This document shows positions 45,257-57,528 of a stretch of 64,000 nucleotides of DNA, piece by piece (position 1 is the first letter of the stretch; every line of letters begins with the position of its first letter). This DNA is from Bifidobacterium pullorum subsp. gallinarum. Its GTDB lineage: Bacteria; Actinomycetota; Actinomycetes; Actinomycetales; Bifidobacteriaceae. The position numbers and the translations under genes are program-made. The DNA lies in the NCBI RefSeq assembly GCF_000741215.1, contig NZ_JGYX01000007.1:62001-126000 (forward strand), in the 5' to 3' direction. The notes beneath the pieces are model-generated. The model worked only from the letters and a program-made list of their open reading frames with translations. It was not told the DNA's origin and did no database searches.

Positions 45257-46414
45257 ATGATTCCGAACCCCTCCCATCCGGTGGACCCGGATCTCACCCC
45301 TCGCGCGAGGGCGCTGTTCGACGCCCTGCACCGGGTCTCCGGCGAATTCACGATGCTGGGACACCAGGACGACACGTTCAGCGCGCATGCGCGGGAGCGC
45401 GACGGCTCCGGCTCCCCGGCCGACTCCGACGTGCTGGCCGTCGCCGGGGCGTACCCGGCCGTATGGGGATTCGACCTCGGCCGCATCGAACTCGGATGGT
45501 CCGTCAACATCGACGGCGTGCCCTTCGACGACATCCGCCGCGAGATGCGCCGCGCGTACGCCATGGGCGCGGTCGTGACCGCCAGCTGGCATGCGGTGAA
45601 CCCGGTCACCGGCGGCGGATACGGGGAGAACACGGCACCGGGGTCGGTCGCCGCGGTGCTGCACGGCGGCGACCGGCACGGCGAGTTCCTGGGATGGCTG
45701 CGACGCGTGGCCGCGTTCCTGGGGTCGGTGACCGACGAGCACGGCGAACCGATACCGGTCGTGTTCCGTCCGTACCACGAGCACACCGGCGACTGGTTCT
45801 GGTGGTGCGTCGGCTCGCCGCTGCGCCCGACCGACACGGGCGCGGGGCGGTACGCCGAATTGTGGCGCATGACCGTCGGGTACCTGCGCGACGAGTGCGG
45901 TGTGCACAACGTGCTGTACGCCTATGCGCCGGACCGCAGCCGCATCGACATGGCCACCCCGGCGTCGCGCGAGCACGGTTATCTGTTCGGCTATCCGGGC
46001 GACGGCTACATCGACGTGCTGGGCGTCGACGACTATTGGGATTTCGGCCGCGGCGACCCGCCGGCTACCCCGCGGGACCGGCACGCCGATCTGGCGGACA
46101 TCCTCACGCTGGTCGGCCGTCTGGCCGCGGAGCACGGCAAGCTCGCCGCCGCCACCGAGATCGGGTCTCCGGGCGCGTTCGCGGCGGAGTCGGCGGAGCC
46201 GTGGAGCGGGTACCTGCTGTCGGCCCTGACCGCGAACGACGATGCCAGACGCATGCTGTGGTGCCTGCCGTGGCGCAACTCCGCGGACGCGGTCGGCACC
46301 ACGGCGTACGGTACGCCGGCCCCGGACTCGCCGTACGCGGCGGACTTCCGGGCCTTCGTCCGCGACGGCGCCATCCGTCTGGCGGACACGCTGCCGCCGC
46401 TGTACTCCCGATGA
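45257..46414 (+). CDS. GH26 beta-mannanase, intracellular
   Basis: A 385-residue GH26 enzyme. It has the family signature VVFRPYHEHTGDWFWW with acid/base Glu175 and the nucleophile Glu301 in AATEIG; GHQDDTFSAHARE and YPAVWGFDLGRIE near the N-terminus are also typical. No signal peptide or anchor is present, which means it cuts imported oligosaccharides rather than polymer outside the cell. GGAAGGAG precedes the ATG. It lies last in the plus-strand arm of the locus. Confidence 0.93.
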   Translation: MIPNPSHPVDPDLTPRARALFDALHRVSGEFTMLGHQDDTFSAHARERDGSGSPADSDVLAVAGAYPAVWGFDLGRIELGWSVNIDGVPFDDIRREMRRAYAMGAVVTASWHAVNPVTGGGYGENTAPGSVAAVLHGGDRHGEFLGWLRRVAAFLGSVTDEHGEPIPVVFRPYHEHTGDWFWWCVGSPLRPTDTGAGRYAELWRMTVGYLRDECGVHNVLYAYAPDRSRIDMATPASREHGYLFGYPGDGYIDVLGVDDYWDFGRGDPPATPRDRHADLADILTLVGRLAAEHGKLAAATEIGSPGAFAAESAEPWSGYLLSALTANDDARRMLWCLPWRNSADAVGTTAYGTPAPDSPYAADFRAFVRDGAIRLADTLPPLYSR

Positions 46415-46498
46415 CGTCGGTTCCCCGGCGTCCCGGTCCGTTCCCGGCGTCCTGGTCCGTCGGCCGTCGTTCCATCTTCCGTCGGCCGACGGCGCCCG

Positions 46499-47011
46499 TC
46501 AGTACCAGCCGAACAGCGACCTGCCCTCGTCGAGGGCGGAGATCGCGTCCATCTCCGCGTCGGTCAGCGAGAAGTCGAACACGTTGATGTTCTGGCGGAG
46601 CCGCCCGCGCTTGGACGACTTCGGGATCACGCCGATGCCGAGCTGGATCAGATAGCGCAGGGCGACCTGCGCCACGGTCTTCCCGTGCCCCTCGGCGATG
46701 TCGCGCAGCGTCGGCTCCCGGAAGATCGGGCGGCGTCCCTCGGTGAACGGCGCCCACGCCTGCATCATTGTGCCGTAGGCGGCGAGCGTCCGCTGCAGGG
46801 GGCGCTGCGCGTGGTAGACGTGCGCCTCCACCTGGTCGACGGCCGGGACCACGTCGCAGGTCTGCAGCAGGTTCTCGTACATCAGCGACTTGAAGTTCGA
46901 CACGCCTATCGCGCGCACCTGCCCGCGCTCCAGCGCCTCCTCCATCGCCCGGTACATGGCCGGCGACTGGTCGTACGGCTCGTGGATGAGCAGCAAGACT
47001 GGCGGCCCCAC
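46499..47011 (-). pseudogene. Aldo/keto reductase, 5'-truncated
   Basis: The remaining frame (about 170 residues) covers the C-terminal half of an aldo/keto reductase: LLLIHEPYD, GVSNFKSL, DQVEAHVY, an AWAPF segment and IPKSSKRGRLRQN-like cofactor-binding residues. The first 100 or so residues, with the catalytic Asp, Tyr and Lys, are missing. Similarity stops abruptly near 47000, next to the start region of the hydrolase at 47042. The GTG at 47011 has no ribosome site. A rearrangement that joined the hydrolase here probably destroyed the gene. Confidence 0.8.
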
Positions 47012-47041
47012 TCGTATTTGGCATCATCGAAAGGGCCTTCT

Positions 47042-47791
47042 ATGGAATTGTCCATCACCCGCGACGGGCTGCGCCTGCACGCCCTGCTTGAATGCCCCGG
47101 CCATGACCGGCTGTGCCCCATCGTGATCCTGTGCCATGGATTCGGCGGCAGCATGGACGCCTATCCAGGCAGCCTGTATCAGAGGATTGCCGAGCGTCTC
47201 GTAGCCCGCGGTGTGGCCGTGCTCCGCTTCGACTTCAACGGCCATGGGCGCAGCGACGGCGAATTCTCCCACATGGACGTGCTCAACGAGATCGAAGACC
47301 TCATCGCCGTACTCCGGTACGTGCGCTCCCGCACCGACGTGACCGCCATCCGCCTGCTTGGCCAATCCCAAGGCGGCGTGGTGGCCGGCATGGTCGCGGG
47401 ACTCTACCACGACGTCATCGACCGGCTGGCGCTTCTGGCGCCCGCGGCCACGCTCAAGGACGACGCGCTCGCCGGTACCTGCATGGGGCGCTCATATGAC
47501 CCCGACCACATCCCCGACATCGTCAAAGTGCCCGGTGCCGGCGAAGTCGGCGGTCACTACTTCCGCATCGCCCAGGTGTTGCCGATCTATGAGACGACGG
47601 CCCGATTCACCGGGCCTGCGTTGGCCATCCACGGGCTTGCCGATGACATCGTGGATTCCAAGGCTTCGCGCCGCTATGGCGAGATGATGCCCAACTGCGC
47701 GGTCAGCCTGTATCCGCGGCTGGACCACGGCATCAACGGCGCGGATGGCGACAAGGCCGTTGATGAGGTCATTGACTTCTTAAGTGTTTGA
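47042..47791 (+). CDS. Alpha/beta hydrolase, paralogue of the gene at 23149
   Basis: A 249-residue cytoplasmic hydrolase with nucleophile elbow GQSQGG, an HGLADDIVD acid region and a C-terminal LDHGING histidine. It aligns along its full length with the protein at 23149-23901, sharing for example VLNEIED and APAATLKDDA. One notable change is Gln for His before the nucleophilic Ser (GQSQGG against GHSQGG). GAAAGGG lies before the ATG, but little promoter space separates it from the truncated reductase. Substrate unknown, perhaps acyl or feruloyl esters. Confidence 0.83.
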   Translation: MELSITRDGLRLHALLECPGHDRLCPIVILCHGFGGSMDAYPGSLYQRIAERLVARGVAVLRFDFNGHGRSDGEFSHMDVLNEIEDLIAVLRYVRSRTDVTAIRLLGQSQGGVVAGMVAGLYHDVIDRLALLAPAATLKDDALAGTCMGRSYDPDHIPDIVKVPGAGEVGGHYFRIAQVLPIYETTARFTGPALAIHGLADDIVDSKASRRYGEMMPNCAVSLYPRLDHGINGADGDKAVDEVIDFLSV

Positions 47792-47797
47792 ATAGGG

Positions 47798-47878
47798 GGT
47801 TCGCACTACCTCAAGGATTAATTTCAGACCCCTTGGAAAAAGCACCCTGTGATTTTCAACGTCGAGGTAGTGCGAACC
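47798..47878. repeat. 81-bp element with perfect 15-bp terminal inverted repeats
   Basis: GGTTCGCACTACCTC (47798-47812) is exactly mirrored by GAGGTAGTGCGAACC (47864-47878); the 51-bp interior is AT-richer than its surroundings. It could be a miniature mobile element, or a terminator-like or regulatory hairpin between the hydrolase and the TauE-like gene. Confidence 0.75.
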
Positions 47879-47984
47879 TACTTTTCCGTGCCGTGCGGTC
47901 AGTGCCGCCATAATCCGGAGGAATAGCGGTCGAATCGAAGGCACGGCGGTACACTGGCAGTCGATTGCAAGGAACGAGGGGCTC

Positions 47985-48788
47985 ATGAGGAACATCAACG
48001 TGCGGGTTACGGTGACGTTATTGGTCGTTGGCGTGGTTTCCGGCTTGTTGTCCGGCTTGTTCGGCATCGGCGGCGGCACGGTGATCGTGCCCGCGCTGGT
48101 GCTGGTCGGTCTGACGCAGCGGCAGGCCGCGGCCACATCGCTGGCGGCCATCGTGCCCACATCGATCTCCGGCGTGGTCTCCTATGCGACCGCCGGCGAC
48201 GTGGATTGGATCGCCGCGTTGCTGCTCGCCTGCGGCATGGTGGCGGGCTCGCAGATCGGCAGCTGGCTGCTCTCGCGTCTGCCCGAGGTGTTCCTGCGCT
48301 GGTTCTATGCGGCGTTCCTGGTGTTCGTGATCGTCTCGCAGCTGGTGTTCACGCCGCAGCGTGATTCAGCCATCCATTTGCACGTGGTGACGGGCATCCT
48401 GCTGGTGGCGTTGGGCGTGGTGATCGGCATCCTGTCCGGCCTGCTGGGCATCGGCGGCGGGGCCGTGGCCGTGCCATCGCTGTCGCTGTTGTTCGGGGCT
48501 TCCGACCTGATCGCCCGTGGTACGTCGTTGTTGGCGATGTTCCCGAGCGCGATCGCCGGTACGGCGGCGAATTGGAGGCGTGGCCTGGTGTATCTCAAAC
48601 ATGGCCTGATCATCGGCGTATGCGCCGCCGTGACGGCGCCGTTGGGCACGATGCTGGCCGGCATGATTACGCCGCGTATGGGCGCGAACCTGTTCGTGGC
48701 GTATCTGGCCGTGCTGTTCGTGCGGAGCGTGTGGACGGCGTTGAAGGTGACACCCGGGACCAATATCTCAAAGGTGCATGATAGGTGA
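47985..48788 (+). CDS. TauE/SafE-family permease
   Basis: A 267-residue membrane protein with about eight segments in two homologous halves, each carrying the family motif (SGLLSGLFGIGGG near residue 20 and SGLLGIGGGAVAVP near 150). The family exports sulfite, sulfoacetate or other organosulfur anions; the substrate cannot be assigned. GAGGGG precedes the ATG. Confidence 0.88.
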   Translation: MRNINVRVTVTLLVVGVVSGLLSGLFGIGGGTVIVPALVLVGLTQRQAAATSLAAIVPTSISGVVSYATAGDVDWIAALLLACGMVAGSQIGSWLLSRLPEVFLRWFYAAFLVFVIVSQLVFTPQRDSAIHLHVVTGILLVALGVVIGILSGLLGIGGGAVAVPSLSLLFGASDLIARGTSLLAMFPSAIAGTAANWRRGLVYLKHGLIIGVCAAVTAPLGTMLAGMITPRMGANLFVAYLAVLFVRSVWTALKVTPGTNISKVHDR

Positions 48789-48879
48789 ACCTAGGTAAGA
48801 CTGCGGAGAACGCCATGTTGCCGGAATCATATGATGGCATCAGGCGATGCAGGGCTGATGGCCGGATGTTGTGTGGTAA

Positions 48880-49920
48880 TCAGTTGCGGTCCGTCGGCAC
48901 GCCGGTGGTGCCGCGCAGCACGGGCGTGGTGGGGACGATGATATGCGGCTCGTCCAAGGGCTTGCCTCGCAGCAGGTCCAGGACGAGGCGTGACGCCTCG
49001 CGCCCCAGCATCACCGGATCCTGATGGATGGTGGTCATGTCCTGAATCTGGGCGAGCTGATTGTCGTCGAAGCCGATGAGCGACATCTGTTCGGGCACGC
49101 GCACGTGTTGCCGGCGCAGCTCGTTGAGGATGTGCGCGGCCATCTCGTCGGTCTGCACACAGACGCCGGTTGGCCGCTGCGGGGCGGCCAGCAGCGCGGC
49201 CACGTTGCGCCGGGCGATCTCGGGCGTCGGCCGGAACTGGTTGGCCTCCTCCGGCGGCGAGATGTAGAGGTTCCCCTCGTCGTATCCGAGTTCCAGCGCG
49301 GTTTTGTGGAATCCTTCGCCGCGCAGATCGGTGCTGTAGTCCAGGTCGGGCGGGATGAGGTTGCCGATGTAGGCCAGCCGCTCGTGCCCCAGCGAGTGCA
49401 GGAGCTGGACGGCTTGGCGCATGCCTTCGAGGTCGTCGATGCGCACGGAGGCGTTCAGGCCGTCGATATCCGGGTTGTTGATGCCGACCAGCGGCATGTC
49501 CAGCGAGGCGAGCGCGGCGCGGAATGCGGCGTCGAGCGTGAACGAGGTGACGATGATGGCATCGACGTCGCGGTTACTGGGCAGCGTCTCGATGAGTCGG
49601 GAGAGTTCGGCACGGTTGGTGACGAACGAGGGGACGATGTCGTACCCTTCGGGGGAGAGGATCTCGATGGCCCCCTGCAGGACCGACGAGTTGAACCAGT
49701 TGTTGAGCCCGCCGGAGACGAGCAGCAGGATGCGGTGCGTCTTGCCGGAGGCAAGCGATGATGCGCTCTTCGACAAGGTGAACCGCAGCTCGGCCGCCGC
49801 GGCCTCCACGCGTTCCCTGGTGGCGGGCGCCACGTTGCTCAGTCCGCGTAGGGCCCGGGAGACGGTGGCCTCGGAGACCCCCGCGAGCCTGGCGACGTCC
49901 TGAATGGTGGAGCGTGCCAT
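48880..49920 (-). CDS. LacI-family regulator downstream of lacZ
   Basis: A 346-residue regulator with helix-turn-helix STIQDVARLAGVSEATVSRAL, hinge region LSKSASSLASGKTHRI and a sugar-binding-type effector domain. The ATG follows AAGGAGG by 7 nt. It lies in the same direction as the beta-galactosidase gene, 700 bp beyond its 3' end. An operator-like TGTCAACGGTTTACA at 54170-54184 in the region upstream of lacZ is a candidate target. Confidence 0.87.
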   Translation of the reverse strand: MARSTIQDVARLAGVSEATVSRALRGLSNVAPATRERVEAAAAELRFTLSKSASSLASGKTHRILLLVSGGLNNWFNSSVLQGAIEILSPEGYDIVPSFVTNRAELSRLIETLPSNRDVDAIIVTSFTLDAAFRAALASLDMPLVGINNPDIDGLNASVRIDDLEGMRQAVQLLHSLGHERLAYIGNLIPPDLDYSTDLRGEGFHKTALELGYDEGNLYISPPEEANQFRPTPEIARRNVAALLAAPQRPTGVCVQTDEMAAHILNELRRQHVRVPEQMSLIGFDDNQLAQIQDMTTIHQDPVMLGREASRLVLDLLRGKPLDEPHIIVPTTPVLRGTTGVPTDRN

Positions 49921-50099
49921 CGGTGTACCTCCTTGCTGCGTGATAATCGTCCCTTCCACTATATCGATGGGCTGCCGAGATACGACCGATACCGCACGGG
50001 CCGATGGCGATGTCCGCCAGGACTGGTTCGAGCCGGACTGACGGACATCAAGGTATCTGGTTTTACCGCCATTTCGGTGTTGAGCAACCATGATCTCCC

Positions 50100-50582
50100 G
50101 CATCATAAGGGGTCGTAACCGTTGTTCTCGTGGTCCCTTTGGCTGCTCATGCGCCAAAGGGACCTTGCGTATGCTCGAACGGTGGCGGACCGGGTAATGG
50201 CCTTGCGATTGTTGAATATCCGTTGCTTGCAACCTCGCTAAGCAACAGATATCCGGATAAGTGTAGCTTAAAGGACAATGCGGTGACAGATATCGTGAAT
50301 GACGACGACGCCTGTTTCCGGCGCGGTAGATGGAACCACACAAGGTCCTTCTGTCTCACAAGCTCAGTGCTCCTGCATCAAAAGGGTGAGATGGGAGGCC
50401 CGAAGAAGCCCTTTCGGCGCAGTGGCACCGCAATCCTGTGACATATGGGCCAGATGTGGAGCATGAAGAAGCCCTTATGATGCAGTGGGCTTGTAATCCT
50501 GCATCAAATGGGCCAGTAATGAGCTTGGAAGTGGTCCATTTGGCGCAGTGGCTTCGTGATTCTGCATCATAAGGGCTTCTTT
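50100..50582. repeat. Cluster of short palindromic repeats in alternating orientation
   Basis: The 700-bp gap 49921-50622 has no convincing gene but at least eight copies of a degenerate motif close to CTGC(A/G)(T/C)CA(T/A)A(A/T)GGG, on both strands: near 50101, 50152, 50372, 50412(-), 50472(-), 50499, 50534(-) and 50562. AAGAAGCCCTTATGATGCAG (50466-50485) is exactly complementary to 50562-50581. GGTCCCTTTGG (50132-50142) pairs exactly with 50154-50164. Part of the cluster (50402-50582) also reads as a direct repeat of about 63 bp. It resembles a REP/BIME-type or structured-RNA region. Confidence 0.7.
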
Positions 50583-50622
50583 ACGTGCGCGGGCTCAGCC
50601 AGACGCGCTCCGCAGTCGCGGT

Positions 50623-54054
<3,432 letters not shown>

Positions 54055-54167
54055 TTATCCGCATGCCATGGCGTTCGGCGCGCGCGATGTGAGGTTGCCG
54101 GGGTTACGGATTTGTGATTGTTGGGTATAAGGCGGTGGGCTCGTGGATGGCACCGGTTGATGCGGGG

Positions 54168-54196
54168 TTGTCAACGGTTTACAACGTTGAGATAAT
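54168..54196 (+). promoter_or_regulatory. Promoter with embedded LacI-type operator
   Basis: -35 TTGTCA (54168-54173), 17-bp spacer, -10 GATAAT (54191-54196). The near-palindrome TGTCAACGGTTTACA (54170-54184) overlaps the -35 and spacer and has the CG-centred form of LacI sites. It lies between divergent lacZ and the small membrane protein gene. Confidence 0.65.
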
Positions 54197-54225
54197 GGCG
54201 GGGAGTGCGACGAAACGGAGGCGAT

Positions 54226-54459
54226 ATGGGTGTCGGCGAGATCGTGTTGGAGGCTGTGATCATCGTGCTATGCGCCGGGGCGGGGGCGATGACGTTGCTC
54301 AAGCCCGACTGGATCTGGAGGTTGGGCGTCCGGCTGTCGCTGTGCAAGGGCGAGCAGCCGGACCGGACCTATAAGTCGGTGATCTGGATTGCGGGCGTGG
54401 TGCTGGTGGCCATCGCCGCGGTGCATCTGGTGACCACCATGATGCGGCTGGCGATGTAG
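54226..54459 (+). CDS. Small membrane protein, DUF6199-like
   Basis: A 77-residue protein with two hydrophobic segments (about 7-25 and 50-70) around a short loop KPDWIWRLGVRLSLCKGEQP. That loop resembles the DUF6199 group of small two-segment membrane proteins found in Gram-positives. GGAGG lies 4 nt before the ATG. It is driven by the strong promoter just upstream, which may share an operator with lacZ. Function unknown. Confidence 0.7.
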   Translation: MGVGEIVLEAVIIVLCAGAGAMTLLKPDWIWRLGVRLSLCKGEQPDRTYKSVIWIAGVVLVAIAAVHLVTTMMRLAM

Positions 54460-54545
54460 CCGGCTGCATCGCCGGTGTTTGTGGTACAGAACCGTTCAGG
54501 CGTGTGGTTGATGGTTCCGTACCACATTGGCGTGGTGAGGAGCCC

Positions 54546-56030
54546 CTAGCGGCGCCGCTGCGTGAGCTGATAGGCCACCAGCAGCACGGCCAGCCAAATC
54601 ACGCCCGCCACCACGGCGATCCGGTAGCTGGCGGAGAAGCACATCAGCACCACGATCATGGCCAGGAACGCCAGCACCACCCACGGGGTCACGCGGGCCG
54701 CCGGCAGCTTGAACGCGATCGCGTCCAGCGCCTCCCGGCCGCTCTTGCCGGCCAGCGCCGAATCGTGCGGCGAACCGCCGGCGGCCACCACGCGGCGGAA
54801 CTTCATCTCGGTGATCATGATCATCGACCAGTTGATGATCGCCGAGATGGTGGCGATGCTCATCAGATAGTTGAAGGCGAACTCCGGCCACACGAACACC
54901 ACCACCACGGCGATCACCGTGATCGCCGCCGAGGTCAGCACGGCCGCCACCGGCACGCCGTGGAAGTTGAGCCGGCCCAGGTAGGCGGGCGCGTTGCCCT
55001 GGCGTGCCAGCGAATACAGCATGCGCGAGTTGGCGTACAGGCCCGAGTTGTACACGCTCATCACGGCGGTCAGGCACACGAAGTTGAGGATCCCGGCGGC
55101 CACATGCACGCCGATCGAATCGAAGATCTGCACGAACGGGCTGGATTCGCCGTCGATCATGTTCCACGGCACCACGGCCATGATCACGCCGAGCGCCACG
55201 ATGTAGAAGACCAGGATGCGCCAGATCACGCCGTTGGTGGCCTTCGGGATGGTGGTGCGCGGATCCTCGGTCTCGCCGGCGGTCACGCCGATCAGTTCGG
55301 TGCCGCCGAAGCTGAACATGACCACCACGAGCGCCATCAGTAGACCGGTCCAGGTGCCGTCGGCGGTGCGCTGCATGACGCCGTTCGGCAGGAATCCGCC
55401 GTCCAGCGCGAACCAGTTGGCGAAGCTGGCGCGGACGCCGGAGTCGGTGGGCAGATTGAACGCGATGACGGCCAGGCCACCGACGATCATGGCAAGCACC
55501 GCCACGATCTTGATGATGGCGAACCAGAACTCGATTTCGCCGAATTTGCTGACGCCCATCAGGTTGGCGGCGGTGATGACCACCAGGAAGAACGCGGCCG
55601 ACGCCCACTGCGGGATGTTCGGGAACCAGTAGTTGACGAACGAGCCGACCACGGACAGCTCCACCATCGAGACGAGGATGTAGTTGAACCAGTAGTTCCA
55701 GCCGGAGACGAACCCCGCGCGCTTGGACCAGTAGCGGGTGGCGTAGTAGCTGAACGCGCCCGCCTTCGGGTCCTCCACCGACATCTCGCTCAGCGCGCGC
55801 ACGATCATGAAGATGGCGATGCCGCCGATCAGGTAGGCGAGCAGGATGGCCGGGCCGGCCAGCGAGATCGACTCGCTGGAGCCGTAGAACAGGCCCGTGC
55901 CGATGGCGCCGCCGAGCGCGATGAGCTGGATGTGTCGGTTCTTCAGCGACTTGCGCAGCGACGGCGGTTCCTGGATGGTGACGTCGCTGGCGGAGCCGGC
56001 TGGAGCGCCGGCGTGGTTGGTGTTGGTCAT
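54546..56030 (-). CDS. Amino-acid permease (APC superfamily, AAT family)
   Basis: A 494-residue, 12-segment transporter. The N-terminal signature RHIQLIALGGAIGTGLFYGS, followed by AGPAILLAYLIGG, and the later EDPRTTIPKATNG loop define the AAT branch of amino acid:H+ symporters (CycA, HisP-like and relatives). The substrate cannot be fixed. The ATG follows GAGGGGAG. It is distinct from the second AAT-type permease at 61275-62801. Confidence 0.9.
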   Translation of the reverse strand: MTNTNHAGAPAGSASDVTIQEPPSLRKSLKNRHIQLIALGGAIGTGLFYGSSESISLAGPAILLAYLIGGIAIFMIVRALSEMSVEDPKAGAFSYYATRYWSKRAGFVSGWNYWFNYILVSMVELSVVGSFVNYWFPNIPQWASAAFFLVVITAANLMGVSKFGEIEFWFAIIKIVAVLAMIVGGLAVIAFNLPTDSGVRASFANWFALDGGFLPNGVMQRTADGTWTGLLMALVVVMFSFGGTELIGVTAGETEDPRTTIPKATNGVIWRILVFYIVALGVIMAVVPWNMIDGESSPFVQIFDSIGVHVAAGILNFVCLTAVMSVYNSGLYANSRMLYSLARQGNAPAYLGRLNFHGVPVAAVLTSAAITVIAVVVVFVWPEFAFNYLMSIATISAIINWSMIMITEMKFRRVVAAGGSPHDSALAGKSGREALDAIAFKLPAARVTPWVVLAFLAMIVVLMCFSASYRIAVVAGVIWLAVLLVAYQLTQRRR

Positions 56031-56136
56031 GGGTGGCTCCCCTCTCTGCCGGCCGAATGCCGGTTGAACGGCATTGTAAGCAGCGGGAGGCGACGCGACC
56101 CCCCCGTGCGTCCGCTGGATGGGCGGGCGGCGGGCG

Positions 56137-56697
56137 TCAGCGGGCGGGCAGGGCCATGGTGGTGATGATGCGGGCCACGGTTTCGGGGGGTGCCGTGGGT
56201 TCGGAGGCCAGCCAGTGCTGGAGCAGGCCGATGCTGCCGGAGACGGCGAAGTGCATGCGCATCTCGGCCTCCTGCGGGTCGGTGCCTTGCAGCTGTGTGG
56301 CCAGGTCGATGCGCCCGTAGATCAGGCCGAGCAGCTGCTGTTGGAATCTCAGGTCGGCCTGCGGGCTCATCAGCACACGCAGATGGCTGCGATTGTCGGC
56401 GATGTACCGGCAGACGTGTTCGATGACGCGGCCGACGCTGTCGGGATCCGGCCGTTCGAGCAGTTGCTGGAGCGTGCCGTTGACCCAGTCGATCGTGTCC
56501 TCCTCGATGTCGCGCAACAGACTGTCGAGATCCGGATAGTGGGCGTAGAACGTGGATCGGTTCACGTCGGCCCGCTCGCACAGCTCGCGCACGGTGATTC
56601 GTGCGAGCGGCTTGTCCGCCAGCAGTTCGATGAGTGCATCGCGCAACGCCCGCCGCGTGTACTGCGTGCGGCGGCTCTCGACCAGCTCCCTTGCCAT
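56137..56697 (-). CDS. TetR-family regulator divergent from an ABC exporter
   Basis: A 186-residue regulator: N-terminal helix-turn-helix (ALIELLADKPLARITVREL, then CERADVNRSTFYAHYPD) and a variable helical ligand domain resembling TetR_C_33-type proteins. The ATG follows GAGGGAGA; an upstream in-frame start would run through the operator and is less likely. The inverted repeat at 56739-56758 between it and the ABC genes is the probable binding site, so it likely controls itself and the exporter. Confidence 0.88.
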   Translation of the reverse strand: MARELVESRRTQYTRRALRDALIELLADKPLARITVRELCERADVNRSTFYAHYPDLDSLLRDIEEDTIDWVNGTLQQLLERPDPDSVGRVIEHVCRYIADNRSHLRVLMSPQADLRFQQQLLGLIYGRIDLATQLQGTDPQEAEMRMHFAVSGSIGLLQHWLASEPTAPPETVARIITTMALPAR

Positions 56698-56738
56698 GGC
56701 GTCTCCCTCGCCGCTAATCCGACAACTCGCAACCCGAC

Positions 56739-56758
56739 TGTCGGTTGCCAAACCGACA
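56739..56758. promoter_or_regulatory. TetR operator between regulator and ABC exporter
   Basis: TGTCGGTT (56739-56746) and AACCGACA (56751-56758) are perfect 8-bp arms with a 4-nt spacer, in the 117-bp divergent gap. Confidence 0.75.
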
Positions 56759-56814
56759 CTGTGTTGGTTTACTGGATAGTATAGCAGTTCCAAGCATGGT
56801 CCGGGAGGTGCGCG

Positions 56815-57516
56815 ATGGCATACATCGAATTTGACAAGGTGGTCAAGGAATACCCCTCCGGCGGCAGCGTGATTCGCGCGCTCGACGAAGCCAGCTTCAC
56901 GGCCGACGAAGGCCGTCTAACCGTGATCCTCGGCCAGTCCGGCGCCGGTAAGACCACCGCTCTGAACATCCTGGGCGGCATGGACACCGCCACCTCCGGC
57001 CGCGTGGTGGTGGGCGGCCGGGACATCACCGGCCTTAGGCCCAAGGAGCTGGTCGGCTACCGCCGCAACGACATCGGCTTCGTCTTCCAGTTCTACAACC
57101 TGGTGCCCAACCTGACCGCGCTCGAGAACGTGGAGCTCGCCTCCCAGATCTGCCCCAACCACTTCGACCCGGCCGACACCCTCGGCAAGGTGGGGCTTGC
57201 CGACCGGCTCGACAACTTCCCCGCGCAGCTGTCCGGCGGCGAGCAGCAGCGCGTCTCGATCGCCCGCGCCATCGCCAAGAAACCCAAACTGCTGCTGTGC
57301 GACGAACCGACCGGCGCCCTGGACTACGAGACCGGCAAGGAGGTTCTGCAGCTCCTGCAGGACATCTGCCGGGACGAGGGCATGACGGTGATGATTATCA
57401 CCCACAACTCGGCGCTCGCCCCGATGGCGCACAAGGTAATCCGGTTCCGCTCCGGCAAGGTGACCGGCGAGGAGGTCAATCCCGATCCGACTCCGATCGC
57501 CGACATCGAATGGTAG
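56815..57516 (+). CDS. ABC exporter ATPase (MacB/LolD type)
   Basis: A 233-residue ATPase with Walker [10 protein letters not shown] (40-48), Q-loop [12 protein letters not shown], signature [14 protein letters not shown] and Walker [13 protein letters not shown]. The [14 protein letters not shown] segment marks the MacB/LolD/FtsE group that pairs with FtsX-type permeases. GGGAGGTG precedes the ATG. The next gene encodes the permease. Confidence 0.93.
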   Translation: MAYIEFDKVVKEYPSGGSVIRALDEASFTADEGRLTVILGQSGAGKTTALNILGGMDTATSGRVVVGGRDITGLRPKELVGYRRNDIGFVFQFYNLVPNLTALENVELASQICPNHFDPADTLGKVGLADRLDNFPAQLSGGEQQRVSIARAIAKKPKLLLCDEPTGALDYETGKEVLQLLQDICRDEGMTVMIITHNSALAPMAHKVIRFRSGKVTGEEVNPDPTPIADIEW

Positions 57517-57528
57517 GTGGTGGTCGCG

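Noticed and set aside
42791..46135. A 1114-codon open frame antisense to the GH36 and GH26 genes
   Set aside because: A GC-rich shadow of real coding regions; composition is low-complexity and no domain is seen.
43813..46587. A 924-codon same-strand open frame overlapping GH36 and GH26
   Set aside because: Arg/Pro-rich out-of-frame shadow; both overlapped genes have full catalytic motifs.
57517..57528. GTG start for the FtsX-type permease at 57517
   Set aside because: It lies directly at the stop of the ATPase gene; the ATG at 57529 has better spacing from AGGTGGT, though the choice is not certain.
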